The position numbers were made by a program, and so were the translations under genes. The notes under the pieces were generated by a model. That model did not search any database and had not been told where the DNA came from. It was given only the letters and a program-made list of their open reading frames with translations. Shown here piece by piece: positions 35,116-48,226 of a DNA stretch of 64,000 nucleotides (its first letter is position 1; each line of letters begins with the position of its first letter). The stretch comes from Rhizophagus clarus (taxonomy: Eukaryota; Glomeromycota; Glomeromycetes; Glomerales; Glomeraceae). Location of the stretch: assembly GCA_015698045.1 (NCBI GenBank), contig BLAL01000060.1, positions 250,501 through 314,500 of the forward strand, in the 5' to 3' direction.

Positions 35116-36479
35116 AAAGATGTTAGTCAATGCTATAATTAACATTAAAAAATAAAATATTTCAAAAGTAAAAGTGTGATTTTTCTTAATAACATATTTT
35201 ATACTTATTATATTTTCTATAAAGAGCATCCTATTATATTATATTCACAAAGATTATATTAGGAGAGTTAGATAATAATAAGATTATTATACAATTTTTT
35301 TTTAATAAATAAAGAAATTGGTAGATTTGTTGTTAAGTGATATCTAATGGTTCAAAAAAATATAATAGATTAATTGTTTCAGCTATGTTATGACTATATT
35401 TACTATCTGTTTAAGACCAAGTTACGACTTCAAAAAGATGTTGAAAAGGTGTTATCGATAGTTTTACGAGGTAGTTCAACGCTTCTATCATCACGTGTCT
35501 GATACCAGATCATTGTGATTTGATGGCGATCACTTGACTGCATAGTAGCAAATCATGAGTTTCTGCAAAGTAAATATTTAACAGAATGTAAAACTCAATT
35601 ATGATTTTTACTTTTGTTAACCAAAAAGATTCAGAAAATTTCTAAATTCTGCCTCAGATTATTATCACAAATTATTATACTATTACCTTAGATATCACAA
35701 TAACAATATTGAAAGAATTACATTAGTTTTTATATATGATATGATTTGCTGAAAAAATATATTATCTATTTATTATACGGGAAATGCATTTTAAATTAAA
35801 TGCTTTAAAAAATGATTTTTTTTAATTAATCATTTTTTAATTAAATGCTTAAAAAAAACTTTTTAAATTTAACACTTAAAAAAAAAAGTTTTTATAATTA
35901 AACACCTTAAGCTAACCGCTTAAAAAAATGTATTTTAGTAAAAAATTAAATGTTTCAAAAAAATGTTTTTTTTAAATTAAACACTTAAATAAATGTATTT
36001 TAGCATCTTTTTAAAGTAATTAATAAAAAAAGACGTGTTTAATTTAAAAAATTGTTAAAAAACTTTTTCTTAGGCAGTTAATTTCAAAAAAAATGCTAAA
36101 ATACATTTATTTAAGCGTTGAATTTAAAAAAATGTTAAAAAACTTTTTTCTTAAACGTTTAATTAAAAAAAAACACTAAAATATTTTATTTTTAAGCATC
36201 TAATTTTAAAAACATTTTTTTTTAAGCGTTAAATTTAAAAAACTTTTTTATTTAAGCAGTTAATTTAAAAAAAAACGCTAAAATACATTTATTTAAGCAT
36301 TTAATTTAAAAAACATTTTTTTTAACGGTTTTTTTTTAAAGTAGTTAATAAAAAAAATGTTAAACCGTTCTTTTAACATTTTTTTTATGTGGTTATTTAA
36401 AAAAATGGTAATAAACTTTTTCTTAAGTGTTTAATTAAAAAAAACATTAAAATATTTAAAACTATTAGCTTCTTCCTCT
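35116..36479. repeat. AT-rich spacer with TTTAAGCGTTTAATTT repeat
   Basis: No gene is supported. Between about 35780 and 36440 the sequence is built of 30-50 bp units combining TTAAGC(A/G)(T/C)TTAATTT, runs of A or T, and AATACATTTATTTAAG, in both orientations, so large imperfect hairpins are possible. The rest is unstructured AT-rich DNA. Confidence 0.5.
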
Positions 36480-38190
36480 GCTAACTTTCGCATATTTTCA
36501 CCATAATGTATGTTACACTTCTTTTTTAATGACTTGAAATCTGCTATAATGACACACGGGCATTGATCTGACATCCATAGTTTCTGAACTCTTCAAAGTC
36601 ATTAACATCTTTTACAGGCATTGTGACTCTTTGTGGGGCTTCACCCAGTCCAAAACACCATTTCTGATGATAGTCTAGGATTTTTCAGAAGGAAAACTTT
36701 GAAAGCATTGGTTGCAAAAATGCTTTTTAACTTTGTGAGCATTATCCTTATATACTAACCCATCTGGGTTCTTAACCCAAAGAAAGTGATTCTTTTGCCC
36801 ATATTTTCCTTCTTTGGATTTTGTAATATCTGTAAGGGCCATAAGATGGATAATATGTAGTCTGTTATAGTTCTTACTATAAATAACAGGTTTGGGGGGT
36901 AGCTGTTTCCTCCTTCCAATTCCAGACATTTACGGAAATATCAGGATTTATCTCCTCAATTTTATTAAAGATGTGAGGAGAAACTGGTGTGGGTATAGGG
37001 ATACCATCCAACTTTACCCACTCTAGATATGGTTTAAGATTCTTTGCTCTAAATATACGACGGCCTAAGTGGTCTGTATGTCCATGATATGCAAAATATA
37101 CACCTAATGCCCCTTGAAGACATTTCTCAGATGGTCTATTTGTCTTCAGATCTATAAGACCTTGATTGTCTGGATTAATGGTACACGTTTTGTTAGCAAG
37201 CTTTGGGGGAGTAGGATTGTAAGACCCTCCAAGGGCTCTATGAAGTGTATATGTCTCAATAGATATTTCAAGAATTCGTTCGAGAATATAACCAGATCCT
37301 TTCTTTAATGTTTTCTCAATTTGCACATCTATTTCCCCAATAGTTCTGGTTATGTGCTCCTCTATATCCCCTTCTGAAAGAATTGCTCGCATATCTCCTC
37401 TATGATATTTCTCTACTTCTACTGGTTCGCTTGTATCATCTGGCTTTCTTTTAGTAATTGAATATTGGCACAATGCTACTATGGCTGATTTTATTTGATC
37501 TTTTTTACGAAGCTCTGTTTGAAGAACTTCCTTTATTTTTGGAGAATTAATCCTATAAGTTGAGGCATGTATAGCAATTTTTTATATTCTTCTGGCTTAG
37601 CTATTGGTTGAATAAAAGCATATGTTGGATTGTCATCAGGATGGGGAATTTTGCACACCCATTTGCTCATTAAAGAACGATTTCTATGTGGTCTTTCTAG
37701 ATCCCTTCCAACTGGACATTCTTTAAAGATAATATCCTCTTGTGCAGATTCTTTTGAGATCGTGTCTTGTTGCTCAACATCTCTATGAGCTTGAGTTGCT
37801 GGACCAGATCCTGCTTCAGGATCCTCTTCAGATTGATGGGATATCTTAGCTTTCTTTTGTGGCCTACTGGAAGACTTTCTTTCAGCTTTGCAACCCATTA
37901 AATCAAACCATTCTGCATTTGTTTTTGGGATCTTTTTACTAATAATGCTTGGGTTATTTTTTATCTCAGGATTTGCTAGCCAATTAGCTAAGTCTACTAT
38001 AGATAATTGTGTAGTCTCTTTTTGACTAGAAGATGGGACTACATCTGATTTAGTAACAGAAACTGGCTCATTTATTTGATCTTCTTGAATATTTTTGGGT
38101 TTACATTTATGCTTCCTATTTAGATGATTTGTTTGATCATGAGACTTTTTAAAATCATCTTTACCACAATGAGGATAAGGCGGAATCATT
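36480..38190 (-). mobile_element. Fossil with viral-type DNA polymerase B N-terminal region
   Basis: Minus-strand coding pieces show, in order: a C2H2-like finger at the N-terminus (YPHCGKDDFKKSHDQ...HLNRKH), a Ser/Gln/Glu-rich linker, a conserved middle (SLMSKWVCKIPHP...AFIQPI), and a region resembling the front of protein-primed family B polymerases of Polinton/Maverick-like and related viral elements (INPDISVNVWNW; IHLMALTDI; KNHFLWVKNPDGLV; KKHFCNQCFQSFPSE). The polymerase core is absent. It looks broken, with at least two breaks plus truncation, and is an old fragment. Base composition is visibly less AT-rich than its surroundings. The family assignment is from motif memory. Confidence 0.55.
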
Positions 38191-38386
38191 TTGATTATAT
38201 GGGTATGTATTCAGTTGTTTGTATTAATAGTACGAAAAACTTTTGTTTAAAAATAATTATTTATTCAGGGTATACGACTATATATATATATTCTAATTTT
38301 TTCAAACCCCAGGGGGTGCAACTCCGGTGCTTGTATTAATATTACAAAAACTTTTGTTTAAAATAAAATATTTATTTCTTACTACC

Positions 38387-38629
38387 ATGATAGGCGAATA
38401 TTACTGCAACTATTTACTCATAACTGGAGGTGTCTGTGGGCGTACCTGCTGTCAGTCTGAAGGGTGCCATGAACATTGGAAAGCTAGAAAGCATTTTCCT
38501 TGTAGTGTATGTGGCAAGCCGACTAGCTCTAAATCTGGTCTTTGTAGAAAACATGCTAGCAGATATTATGTAACCCAATATATTAATAGGCTTCGAGATA
38601 GAGCCTTGGGTACATATCAGGAAGTATAA
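38387..38629 (+). CDS. Small Cys/His-rich protein, about 80 aa
   Basis: I do not recognise this product. The ATG at 38387 opens a reading frame with CGRTCCQSEGCHEH and then CSVCGKPTSSKSGLCRKH, a pattern of paired Cys and His that could hold two zinc ions. The C-terminus is basic, with YINRLRDRA. The composition is far from AT-rich noise. It sits next to the polymerase fossil but on the other strand. A 50-bp segment beginning TGTATTAATA(G/T)TAC is duplicated just upstream (38219 and 38332), the second copy ending at the start codon. It may be a remnant of the same invading element. Confidence 0.5.
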   Translation: MIGEYYCNYLLITGGVCGRTCCQSEGCHEHWKARKHFPCSVCGKPTSSKSGLCRKHASRYYVTQYINRLRDRALGTYQEV

Positions 38630-38760
38630 TAGTCCAATATTCCTTGTATACATGCTCTGCTTCACATCTTTGATGCTCCGCAGAGTTCTTAAACCTATTT
38701 TGTGTACATGCTCTGCTCTGTATCTTTGATGCTCCGCAGAGTTCCTGTGTACACTATTTG
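38630..38760. repeat. 57-bp direct duplication with inverted CTCTGC/GCAGAG
   Basis: TACATGCTCTGCT...ATCTTTGATGCTCCGCAGAGTTC occurs twice in tandem (about 38647-38690 and 38703-38747). Within each unit CTCTGC and GCAGAG form a small stem. It lies directly after the Cys-rich ORF. Confidence 0.7.
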
Positions 38761-41700
38761 ATATAATTTAAAGTTGAAACTTAGCCAGGTGAATTTTTTT
38801 TTACACCTATGGGTGAGACTGGCTTCCTGCATATCAAAAATAATGGTATACTAGAATATGGTTAATATCCTTTTAACTTTATTTTCGAATACAAAAAAAT
38901 TTGCACCTAAGACATGCTTAGGTGTAAATTTTTTATTTTGTTTACGCTCATAAATCAACTTTAGAATTAATTCTAGGATAACATAAAATCTGATATGCAA
39001 AATGGGCTTGCATTTACGGCCTGCGAGCATGCTCGGATACTTCGGTTCTCGATGCTCTTGGCCTTTTTTAAACCCAAGCAATATAGCATACTTTTTTCAT
39101 TATATTATTTGGGATTAAAATCACATCAGCGCGTTAACAAGATGGTTATCTCCTTTAACTTGAAAACTAAAAAAATGGGTAAAAGGATATGTTAACAAAA
39201 TTTATGCTCCAGCCTGATTTAAATCTTAAATTCAATATCGTATTTTGATATATTTCCTGGTCTTGAAAATAAATTTGGGGTTTAAAAAAGATTACATAAA
39301 TTTCATATATTGGGAAATAAGCCGGGAGAGGCTTACACTAATTATACCTATTCAGAAAAATGACCCCAGAACCCCCTTTCTAGCCTATATTATGCATATA
39401 AATAATATATGATGATGTAATTAAATTTAAATTAAAATTTATATTAGACTCCAAGTAAAAATGATATACAGTCAATTACGCTAGCATATTTACATTAATA
39501 TTGATGAGATTGAATATAAATTCTATACTAATACAAATGGCTGGTGTCATAAAAAAAAGAAACCAATTGAATATATCAAGTCCAATGGGAGTTGAAATAA
39601 AGGGAGAAAATATTATTATATAGGGTCATTAAGCATTATTAAGTCTATTACAATATTTTTTGAAGATTTTTTGATTTTAGTTTATAATAGCTTTAAATTT
39701 TATTATTACACTAATTACAGGTTGGACTTATGGCAAACCTATTAGATCAAAAATGAAAAATTTTCCTTTTGCAATGCAAGAAGAAATTAAAAAGGTGCAA
39801 TTATTGCATAAAGAATGTGAAATAATAAAGCTACAAGAATTATTGTTAAGAAACTTAAATAAACTCATCAAATTCCTTCTCTTGCGCATTATTATTCAAG
39901 AAGTTAGTGGTAATTGTACTATTAATTCTGAATTTAATTGTACTTAATGAAATCAATCGAATTACACTTTTATTAAATAATGAGTATCAAACTAGACTTA
40001 TTAGAAATTAAATTTTTCGCTTTATGAAAGCTACACAGTTATAAAATTCTTATTATATTTTACAAAAATGTATTCTTTCAAATTATAATAATAAAAATAC
40101 ATTAAACTTTAAATTTTTTAAATTCATAATATCCATTAAAAATTTCAGGTAATCTTATTTTTGTTCAGGTACGATTCAGATACTGAAATTCTGACGGGTT
40201 GCAGCTCTATATAACATATTTTTTAGTAAAAAAACTTTAACAAAATTGAGTAAAAAAATTTTTTCATCAGTTCCACCAGTTCTCAGTTCAGATCCCAGTT
40301 CAGATTATTAAAAAAAACTGAACTGAACTGGAACTGAACTGAAAACTTCAGATTAAAATTATTTAGAACTGAACCAGATTTTTGGTCCAGATCTGGTTCA
40401 GGTTTCAGGTTGAACTGAAATTGTTCAGAGCTTTATAATCATATTAAATTATATTTTATCATATGTTAATTAAGATTATCTTTTTATATTTTTTTTAAAA
40501 TAAAATTAACCAATATAATAAAAAAACTGTTAAATTTATCATCAATTGATATTTAATATATCTAAAAAATATCTTGAATTGATTTTTTCAGTCAATCCTT
40601 GATAATATTTACCATCTATTCAAGAATATATTACAACTTCAAAAAGACATATCTACAATAGTTTCACAAGATAGTATAACATTATGATCATCATATGCTT
40701 GATACTAACTTGTTACAGTTTGGTAATGACCACTCAACTGCATAATAACAAATTACAGGTTTTTGCAAACTTCTTATCCATTTAAGACTCTTTCTTTACA
40801 GTAATTCATATATCTATACTCACAACACCAATAATACTTTTCATTACAATTTTTGTCTTTTACTAAGTGAAATTATCTTTAGTTTGCCATATATAGATTT
40901 GGCTAACCTGCATTTACATACTTTATGATTTATTTTTATAGTATTAATAATTAAAGAATATTTCTACCTAATAAATAGCAATGATATAAAATTTTTTATT
41001 CTTTATACTTTTAAAATAAAATAGAAAAAAATTACAAAAGAACAATTAAAAAATCTTCAATTATTTACATAGGTATAAGCCCTTTAAATTTGATTAGTAC
41101 TATAAACTTATATTACTAATACATTTTATAATCAGCTTGTTGAATTTCTTTTACTTTTACATTTTGGCACTTAAAATAACTTGAAATTAAAACAGAGTAA
41201 AAAACTAGATACAGCAAATTGATAAATTTAAATTTGTCAGTAAAATAGCAAGTCAGGTAATTTTCATATCGATAAAATAGCATTTCAGTAAAATAGAATT
41301 AGGTAATTTTCCATGTTGGTAAAACAGAAATTAACAAAATGATGTTAGTTACTTTAGTATCAGTAAATTGGCTGTCTATAAATCATACCACAACTTTCAA
41401 AAGTTACATTGGATTTCATTTAGTTTAATAACATTACATTAAATAATTAGTAAAACCATTTAAAAAATAAAATTTATCAATGAAAATAAAAATTTATCAT
41501 TTAAAAAAAACAGATTTTTAACCAAATCTGATTACCAAAAAATTTTTTTGGTTATTAAACCGAATTTTATTTAATTGTAAAAAAATTAAAAATAAAATAA
41601 AATAACAAAATGGAATTTTTAGTTAGATTAAAGGATTAATTTGCTTATTTTTATATAATTTTAAGGGTAGATACAACTTTGCTTAGCTAATATGAGAAAA

Positions 41701-42296
41701 ATCCTTACTTAGAGCTATTAGTAAAAAAAATTTTTTTAGAACCTTACCTATATAAGAATTTTCAGGGATCCTATTTAACCATTACATTGCAAATCTCTGA
41801 TTTAGAATCTTAATAGTTCTAAAATAAGTAAGAATAATTTATTTATATGATAATTACAAAAGTTTGTAAAAATTTCCATTTTATGTAATAGTACTAAACA
41901 AAAGGTAATGTTTATGTAATTATATTTCCTATTTTATTCTGTTTATTCTGTTTATTTAGTAATACTATATCAAAAATAAAAACAAATTATTTTCAAAAGC
42001 TACATTCATAAACATTAACCATTGTAAGTTAGCTGGATATTTAATGTTTAATTACAAACCAAATTTATTTATGTAAAATAAATAACTTTACATATACTCT
42101 ATAATTCAGTGTTAAACAGTATAAAACTATAAATATTATATAATAATAAAAAAATAAAACATTTAATGAAAAATCAAACTTATTTTCACTTTTCCACTTT
42201 TCTGATTGTTTGCTCGCATTTTAAAATTGATTTATTGCTCACTAATTAATTTAAAAAATTAATCAAATTAAAAAGAAAGTCTTAAATGGATATAAC
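38761..42296. other. Long spacer without recognised genes
   Basis: Only small items are visible. A hairpin CACCTAAG...CTTAGGTG followed by a T-run lies at 38903-38930. A decayed MITE-like block with TTCAG/CTGAA repeats in both orientations lies at 40150-40440, with a possible end AAAGCTCTGAAC at the right; no paired inverted end or target duplication was found. The ORF near 39753-39947 has no recognisable domain. The remainder is AT-rich. Confidence 0.4.
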
Positions 42297-45200
42297 TTAC
42301 TCTGTAAAATCAATAACTTCTACTGAGCTAATATTACTAAGATCTTTTGTAAATGGATTAAGTAATCGAGAAGTATAGCAAGCTCGTGGATGAGTAGTTG
42401 ACTGATCATTCTCAATAGATAAAACATTTTTTTTTCTATATTCTTCTGCTTCTTCAAATTGCTTCTTAAACTCACTATTAAATAATATATCTTTAGTAAA
42501 TCCACGAATAGAATAATAAAATGATTTGATTAATTCTTCTATCTTACTAGCAATTGGTCTATTTTCTGGATTTGAATCCAAACACTTTTTCATTAAATCA
42601 ATATAACATTTTGGAACTCCTTTTTCACTTATCTCAGGTCTAATTCCATTACATATATTTACCACCAAAGTATTATCATGAGCACAATTAGCAAATGGTT
42701 GTTTTCCAGTTACTACAAAATACATAATCATACCAAAACTATATATATCTGCTGCTTGAGTATATGGTTTACCTCTTAATACTTCAGGAGCTACATAAGG
42801 CATAACTCCATAGATTTTTTTTTCATTTATATTATCAACTTCTCCACATAATCCCATATCTGAAATACATACTTGATTAAAATTACTAGAAAAAAATTTA
42901 TCAGTAACTAAGTAATTTAATATTAATATATTCCCTATATGAAAATCATGATGAAGCATTTTATCATCATGAATTTTTTTAAGGCCTTTAATTAGATATT
43001 GCAAAATAATAATTCTTTTCATCCAATTACAATTTTTAAAAAAATATTTATAATTATCAAAACTTCCTTTATCCACATATTGAAGAACCATAATATAGTC
43101 TTTTGTAACTGGATCTTGAGATATTCCATATATTTTAAGAATTGAATTGTCCCGACTAATAGAATATGCTTTAACCTATTAAATATAAAATGTTATTATA
43201 TTATAAAATGAATAATTTTTTAAAAAAAATTCCTACCTCATTTAAAAATTTGTTAGTAATATTTTGTGAATTATATAAACACTTTAAGGCAATTTTCATA
43301 TTAGGTCTCCTATAGTATTCTTGTTTTTTCTTTTCATATTGTAATGGACCATCTATCCATATGGCTGAATATACTGTGGCAAAACCACCTTTTCCTACTT
43401 CCTTAATATTAATAAATTGATCATATGGTATCCATTCAACTATTATATCATTATATAATTCAATTTTTGATTGCATTTCTTGAATGAAATTGTTAATCTT
43501 TTCATTTTCAATAGTTTTATATAAAAAATTATTTTTAATATTATTTATTTGACATGATTTACACCATTTCATGTCCATCCTTGTGTATATACTTCCGCAG
43601 TTTTTACAATAAAAATCTTGAAGAATTATAATAAAATCTTTTGTATTTGGATCTTGAGATATTCCATATATTTTATTGTCAACCTTAATAAGAAAATATA
43701 ATTAAATATAAAAAAGTTATCATTATATTTAAAAGTATTAAAGATACTTAAATGTAAATTAAATTAGAAATTTCATACCTCATTTAAAAATTCATTGATA
43801 ATAATTTGTGAATTATATATACATTTTAATGTAACTTTTCTGTTGGGTATCCTTTTATATTCTTCTTTGTACCTTTTGTATTCTAATGGACCATTCATCC
43901 ATATTGCTGAATAAATTGCTGTAGAATCATTTTTAATTATTTCTTTGATATCATTAAACTGATTATATGGTATCCATTCAACTATAATATCACTATATTT
44001 ACTAATTTTTAATTGTGTTTCTTTAATGAGTTCATCAATTTTCTCGTTTCCACTAGTCCAATTTGAAAAATTTTGCTTTATTTGACATGGTTTACACCAT
44101 TTATAATATAAATCTCCATATAAGTTGCCACATTTTTCACAACAATCTTGAAGAACAAAAATGTAATTTTTTATATCTGGATGTTGGGATACCCCACATA
44201 TTTTAATTTTATTTGTATCACCACTTTTAATTGAATATAACTTAACCTAAAATATAAAAAGTTACTATTATAAAATTTATAATACTGTAACTAAATTATA
44301 GAAGTTAAAATTTCATACCTCATTTAATAATTCGCTAATCATATCTTGTGAATTAACCAAACATTTTAAAGAAACTTCTTTATTGGATAACCTTTCATAT
44401 TCTTGTTTATTCTTCTCATATTGTAATGGACCATTCATCCATAGTGCCATATATTGTATTGAAGAATCATGTTTACCTATTTCTTTAATACTATTAAACT
44501 GGTTATATGGTATCCATTCAACTATTATATCATTATATGATTCAATTTTTGATTGCATTTCTTGAATATAATTATCAATCTCTTTATTTCCACTAGTCCA
44601 GTTTGCAAAATTTTGCTTTAAATTATTTATTTGACATGGTTTACACCATTTAAAATATATATCTGTATATTGATTACCACATTTTTTACAAAAATGATCT
44701 TGAAGAACAATAATATAATCCTTTGTATCTGGATGTTGAGATATTCCATTTATTTTATCAATCGAATATGATTTAGCCTATTAAAGTATAAAAGTTATTA
44801 TGATATAAATTATATCAATCAAATTATAAAGAAATTTCATACCTCAGTTAAAAGCTCAGTAATCATATTTTGAGAATTATATAAACATTTTAAAGTAACT
44901 ACTTTATTGGCTTTTTTCCTTTTATATTTCAATAGAACATTTAACCATATTGCTGAATGCATTGAAGCAGAATTACTTTTACTTATTTCTGTAATATTTT
45001 TAAACTCATTATATGGTATCCATTTAACCATCTTACTAACATCAGATTCAATTTTTAATTGCATTTCTTGAATATAATTATCAATTTTTTCATTTCCACT
45101 GGTCCAGTTTGCAAAATCATCTATTTTACATGGTTCACACCATTCATATTTTTCACAAAAACAATTTCGAAAAACCATTAAATATTCTTTTGTATCTGGG

Positions 45201-46798
45201 TTTTTAGATATTCCATATACTTTTTTTATTTTGGTAAAATTATCTTCAACAAAATACGATCTAACCTGTTAGAATATAGAAAAAAGTTATTATAATAATA
45301 ATAAAGGTACTTGAATTATAAAGAAATGGTAATGGTTTGTAAATTGCCTAGACATTTTAAGGCAACTTTTACATTAGATAACCTTTCATATTCTTGTTTT
45401 TTCTTTTCATATCGTAATGGACCATTTACCCACATTGCCGTATATTGTGTGGAAGAATTACTTATTTCTTTAATATTAATAAATTGGTCATACGGTATCC
45501 ATTCAACTATTATATCTTCATATGATTCAATTTTTAATTGCATTTCTTGAATAAATTTATCAATTATCTCTTCTCCACTAGTCCAGTTTGCAAAATCTTG
45601 CTTTAAGTAATTTATCTGACATGGTTCACACCACTTGCCATAGATATTTGTATATTGATTACCACAATTTCTACAATAAAAATCTCGAAAAACTAAAACA
45701 TAATCATTTGTATCTGGATTCCGGGATATCCCGTATATTTGTTTAACCTGTTAAAATGCAAAAAAAAGGTATAATAATAGCAATAAACTACTTAAAGTAG
45801 ATTACAGAAAAATTAAAAATTTGTACCTTATGTAAAATTTTATTGATAATATTATTTGAATTGTGTAAGAATTCCAAAGCAACTTTTTCATTAGGCACCC
45901 TTTCCCATTTAGTATTATAATTATATTTTAATGGACCATTCAACCATATTGCTGAATATAGTATAACAGAATCACTTTTAATTTGTTTGATATCATTGAA
46001 CTGGTTATATGGTATCCATTCAACTATTATACCCTCATAATCAATTTTTAATTGCATTTTTTGAATGAATTCATCAATTATCTCATTTCCACTAGTCCAA
46101 TTTACAAAATTTTGCTTTAGATTGTTTATTTGACATGGTTCACACCATTTCTTATAAAAATCCGTATATGTATTACCACATTTTTCACAACGGTAATCAT
46201 TAAGAACCATAATATAGTCTTTTGTATTTGGATCTTGAGATATCCCATATATAATTCCATCTGTACGATCTTCATTAATAATATATGGCTTAGCCTATCA
46301 AAATATGAAAAGTTTAATAATAATATCTTAAATTGAATAATAACGATAAAGAAATCAAAATTTTCATACCTCATTTAAAATAAATTCATTGACGTTATTT
46401 TGTGAATTATCCAAACATTTTAAAATGACTTTTTCATTAGACATCCTTTTGTGTTCTTTATCATAACTATCATTATAACTACCATCAGAATAATAAATAT
46501 CATTATATTTTAATGGGCCATCCAACCATATTGCTGAATAAAGTGTAGTAAAATCAACTTTAGCTATTTCTTTGATATCATTACACTGGTTATATGGTAT
46601 CCATTCAACTATTATATCCCTATATTTACTAATTTTTAATTGCGTTTCCTTAATGAGATCATCAATTTTCTCGTTTCCACTAGTCCAATTTATAAAATTT
46701 TTTTTTAATTTGTTTATTTGACATCTTTTACACCATTTAATATGTGGATATTCATCTATATCTATACCATAATCACAATTTTCGCATAGATATGTCAT
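42297..46798 (-). CDS. Kinase-like gene with seven repeated N-lobe exon modules
   Basis: Eight exons on the minus strand: 46370-46798, 45827-46294, about 45316-45747, 44843-45265, 44319-44777, 43779-44246, 43237-43683 and 42297-43175, all joined in phase 0. Modules 1-7 each carry CxxC...WCxxCQI, NWTSGNEKID-like, IVEWIPYNQF and a kinase N-lobe up to KCL.NSQ...LNEV; from module 2 on each also starts with YGISQ(D/H)P.TKDYI. Exon 8 holds the C-lobe: catalytic loop HHDFHIGN, SDMG in place of DFG, and APEVLRG. Only module 7 has a proper glycine loop (GKGGFATVYSA) with IALKCL. The other loops are degenerate and module 2 has ALEFL in place of ALKCL. Likely a TKL-like cytosolic kinase. GTAAGT overlaps the final stop, so a further exon is possible. 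Confidence 0.75.
45316..45747 (-). pseudogene. Kinase module exon 3, splice donor lost
   Basis: The exon opens normally after CAG at 45748 (VKQIYGISRNPDTNDYV) and runs through WIPYDQFINIKEI to VALKCLGN. The other six module exons end LNEV or a close variant at GGTATG, GGTACA or GGTAGG. Here the last eight or so codons and the donor are missing, and the frame runs into a TAA. A small deletion best explains this. Because neighbours are phase 0, skipping this exon would keep the transcript in frame. Confidence 0.7.
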
Positions 46799-46817
46799 TG
46801 TGAATTCGAAGCGTAAA

Positions 46818-46845
46818 TTTTTTTTTTTTTTAAAAAAAAAAAAAA
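46818..46845. repeat. Perfect T14/A14 palindrome
   Basis: Fourteen T followed directly by fourteen A, 20 bp upstream of the kinase start codon. Similar T-then-A blocks occur at 56935-56972, 57269-57286, 61955-61970, 62789-62806, 62893-62907 and 63053-63078. Confidence 0.9.
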
Positions 46846-48226
46846 CGACGATATTATGATCGACACCCCATTTTAATAGGTCAGGAGATCGACACATTTG
46901 TTTCAGCATTGTTATGTAATGACGCCCGCATTTAAAAGGAAAGTTCCATGATCTTTGACTCGGGTTCTATCTTAACGCCAATGCTAGATAAGTACTAACG
47001 CATTTTGCCAAGAAAATTTGGCAAAAAAAAATTCATGTGAACAAATAATAAACATGTGACTCAACATTGCGAGTTTAATAATAAATATAAAGACAACGGA
47101 TTATAATAATAAGCAATAACGTTTTGAGAATACAAAATTCTAAATTATTCCTAACATTTATCCTTTGAATTTTAATTTTCGCTAGTATATATGTGATTAA
47201 CTAATAACTTTTTATAATTCATTCAGTCATTCGGTTAGCCATATCATACAGTTGACGTAAATTTTGGTATCTATTATTTGTAGGATATTGTCTAATAGGT
47301 ATAAAAAAAAATGATAGGAATTTCCTTAATTTCCATAAATAAAATGTAATAAAGGAAATATTTTATATTAAGAATACTACAAGATACCGTATATATTGTT
47401 TATAACTTCTTTATTTGCTAAGTAATAATTTTAGTAAAAGTAAATAGCAAAACAATCACACATCTTTGAATGAACCATTTTGAAAAATGTTAAGAAATTA
47501 ATACAGCTAAAATCTACTTTAAGATGCGCCTGATATAACGAACCTTCCTGTTTTTCACTCCAAATTCATTATTAGATTATAGCGAAGAATTTAAAGAATT
47601 ATTTAACTGGGATTCAATATTTGTTAGGTTAGATTTCGCGCGATGAGAAAAATCTGGTATAAAGATTTAAGAGAGTTCGTTATACAGTATCGAGGATCGA
47701 TTGTAAATTTAAATTTTTTTTTTTTTGTATATTAAATTATTTAATTATCCATTAAAATAATTGCGTAATCAGCAATAACTAACTCGTTGAGCTTTAATAT
47801 TTTAAAAAAAAAGAAAATTCTAACAATTCTTATAGAAATTTACTCAATTTTTAAAATAGCAAATATTAACGACCATTTTTCTTTTAGAATATCCAGAGAT
47901 TCTTATTGTAAAGGTCATCTATAAAAATATTAATATATTCAAATAACCGGGCACATAAATTATATTGGTATAACTCTTGTTTTTAACCTTGGCAACTTTT
48001 TATTAAAGTCATTTAGTTCGATTATTAGGACAGGCTTCTTTAAACTATAACTTTTAAGTTATATCATAAGTCATAACTAGTCACTAGTAGATATACAATG
48101 TGAGCTTTGTTGCTTTGTAATTGGTTAAACTTTATAAAATCAAACGTTTTATTATTGAAAAAATGTTTATTCACGATAATTTTCTAATTAATAAGAATCA
48201 TAATAAATAAATAACGTAATGAAAAG
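46846..48226. other. Spacer with a possible mariner-like MITE
   Basis: No gene is seen. At about 47528-47690 the ends CTGATATAACGAACCTTCC and GAGAGTTCGTTATACAG are imperfect inverted repeats resembling Tc1/mariner-type MITE ends (CTGTATAACGAACTC), with TA next to the right end. Decayed and only moderately convincing. The rest is AT-rich, including the kinase upstream region. Confidence 0.35.

Noticed and set aside
38903-38930. Rho-independent-type terminator
   Set aside because: A stem with a T-run exists, but the genome is eukaryotic and no gene ends there.
40150-40440. Complete MITE with TTCAG repeats
   Set aside because: Subterminal-style repeats are present but I found no convincing pair of inverted ends and no target duplication.
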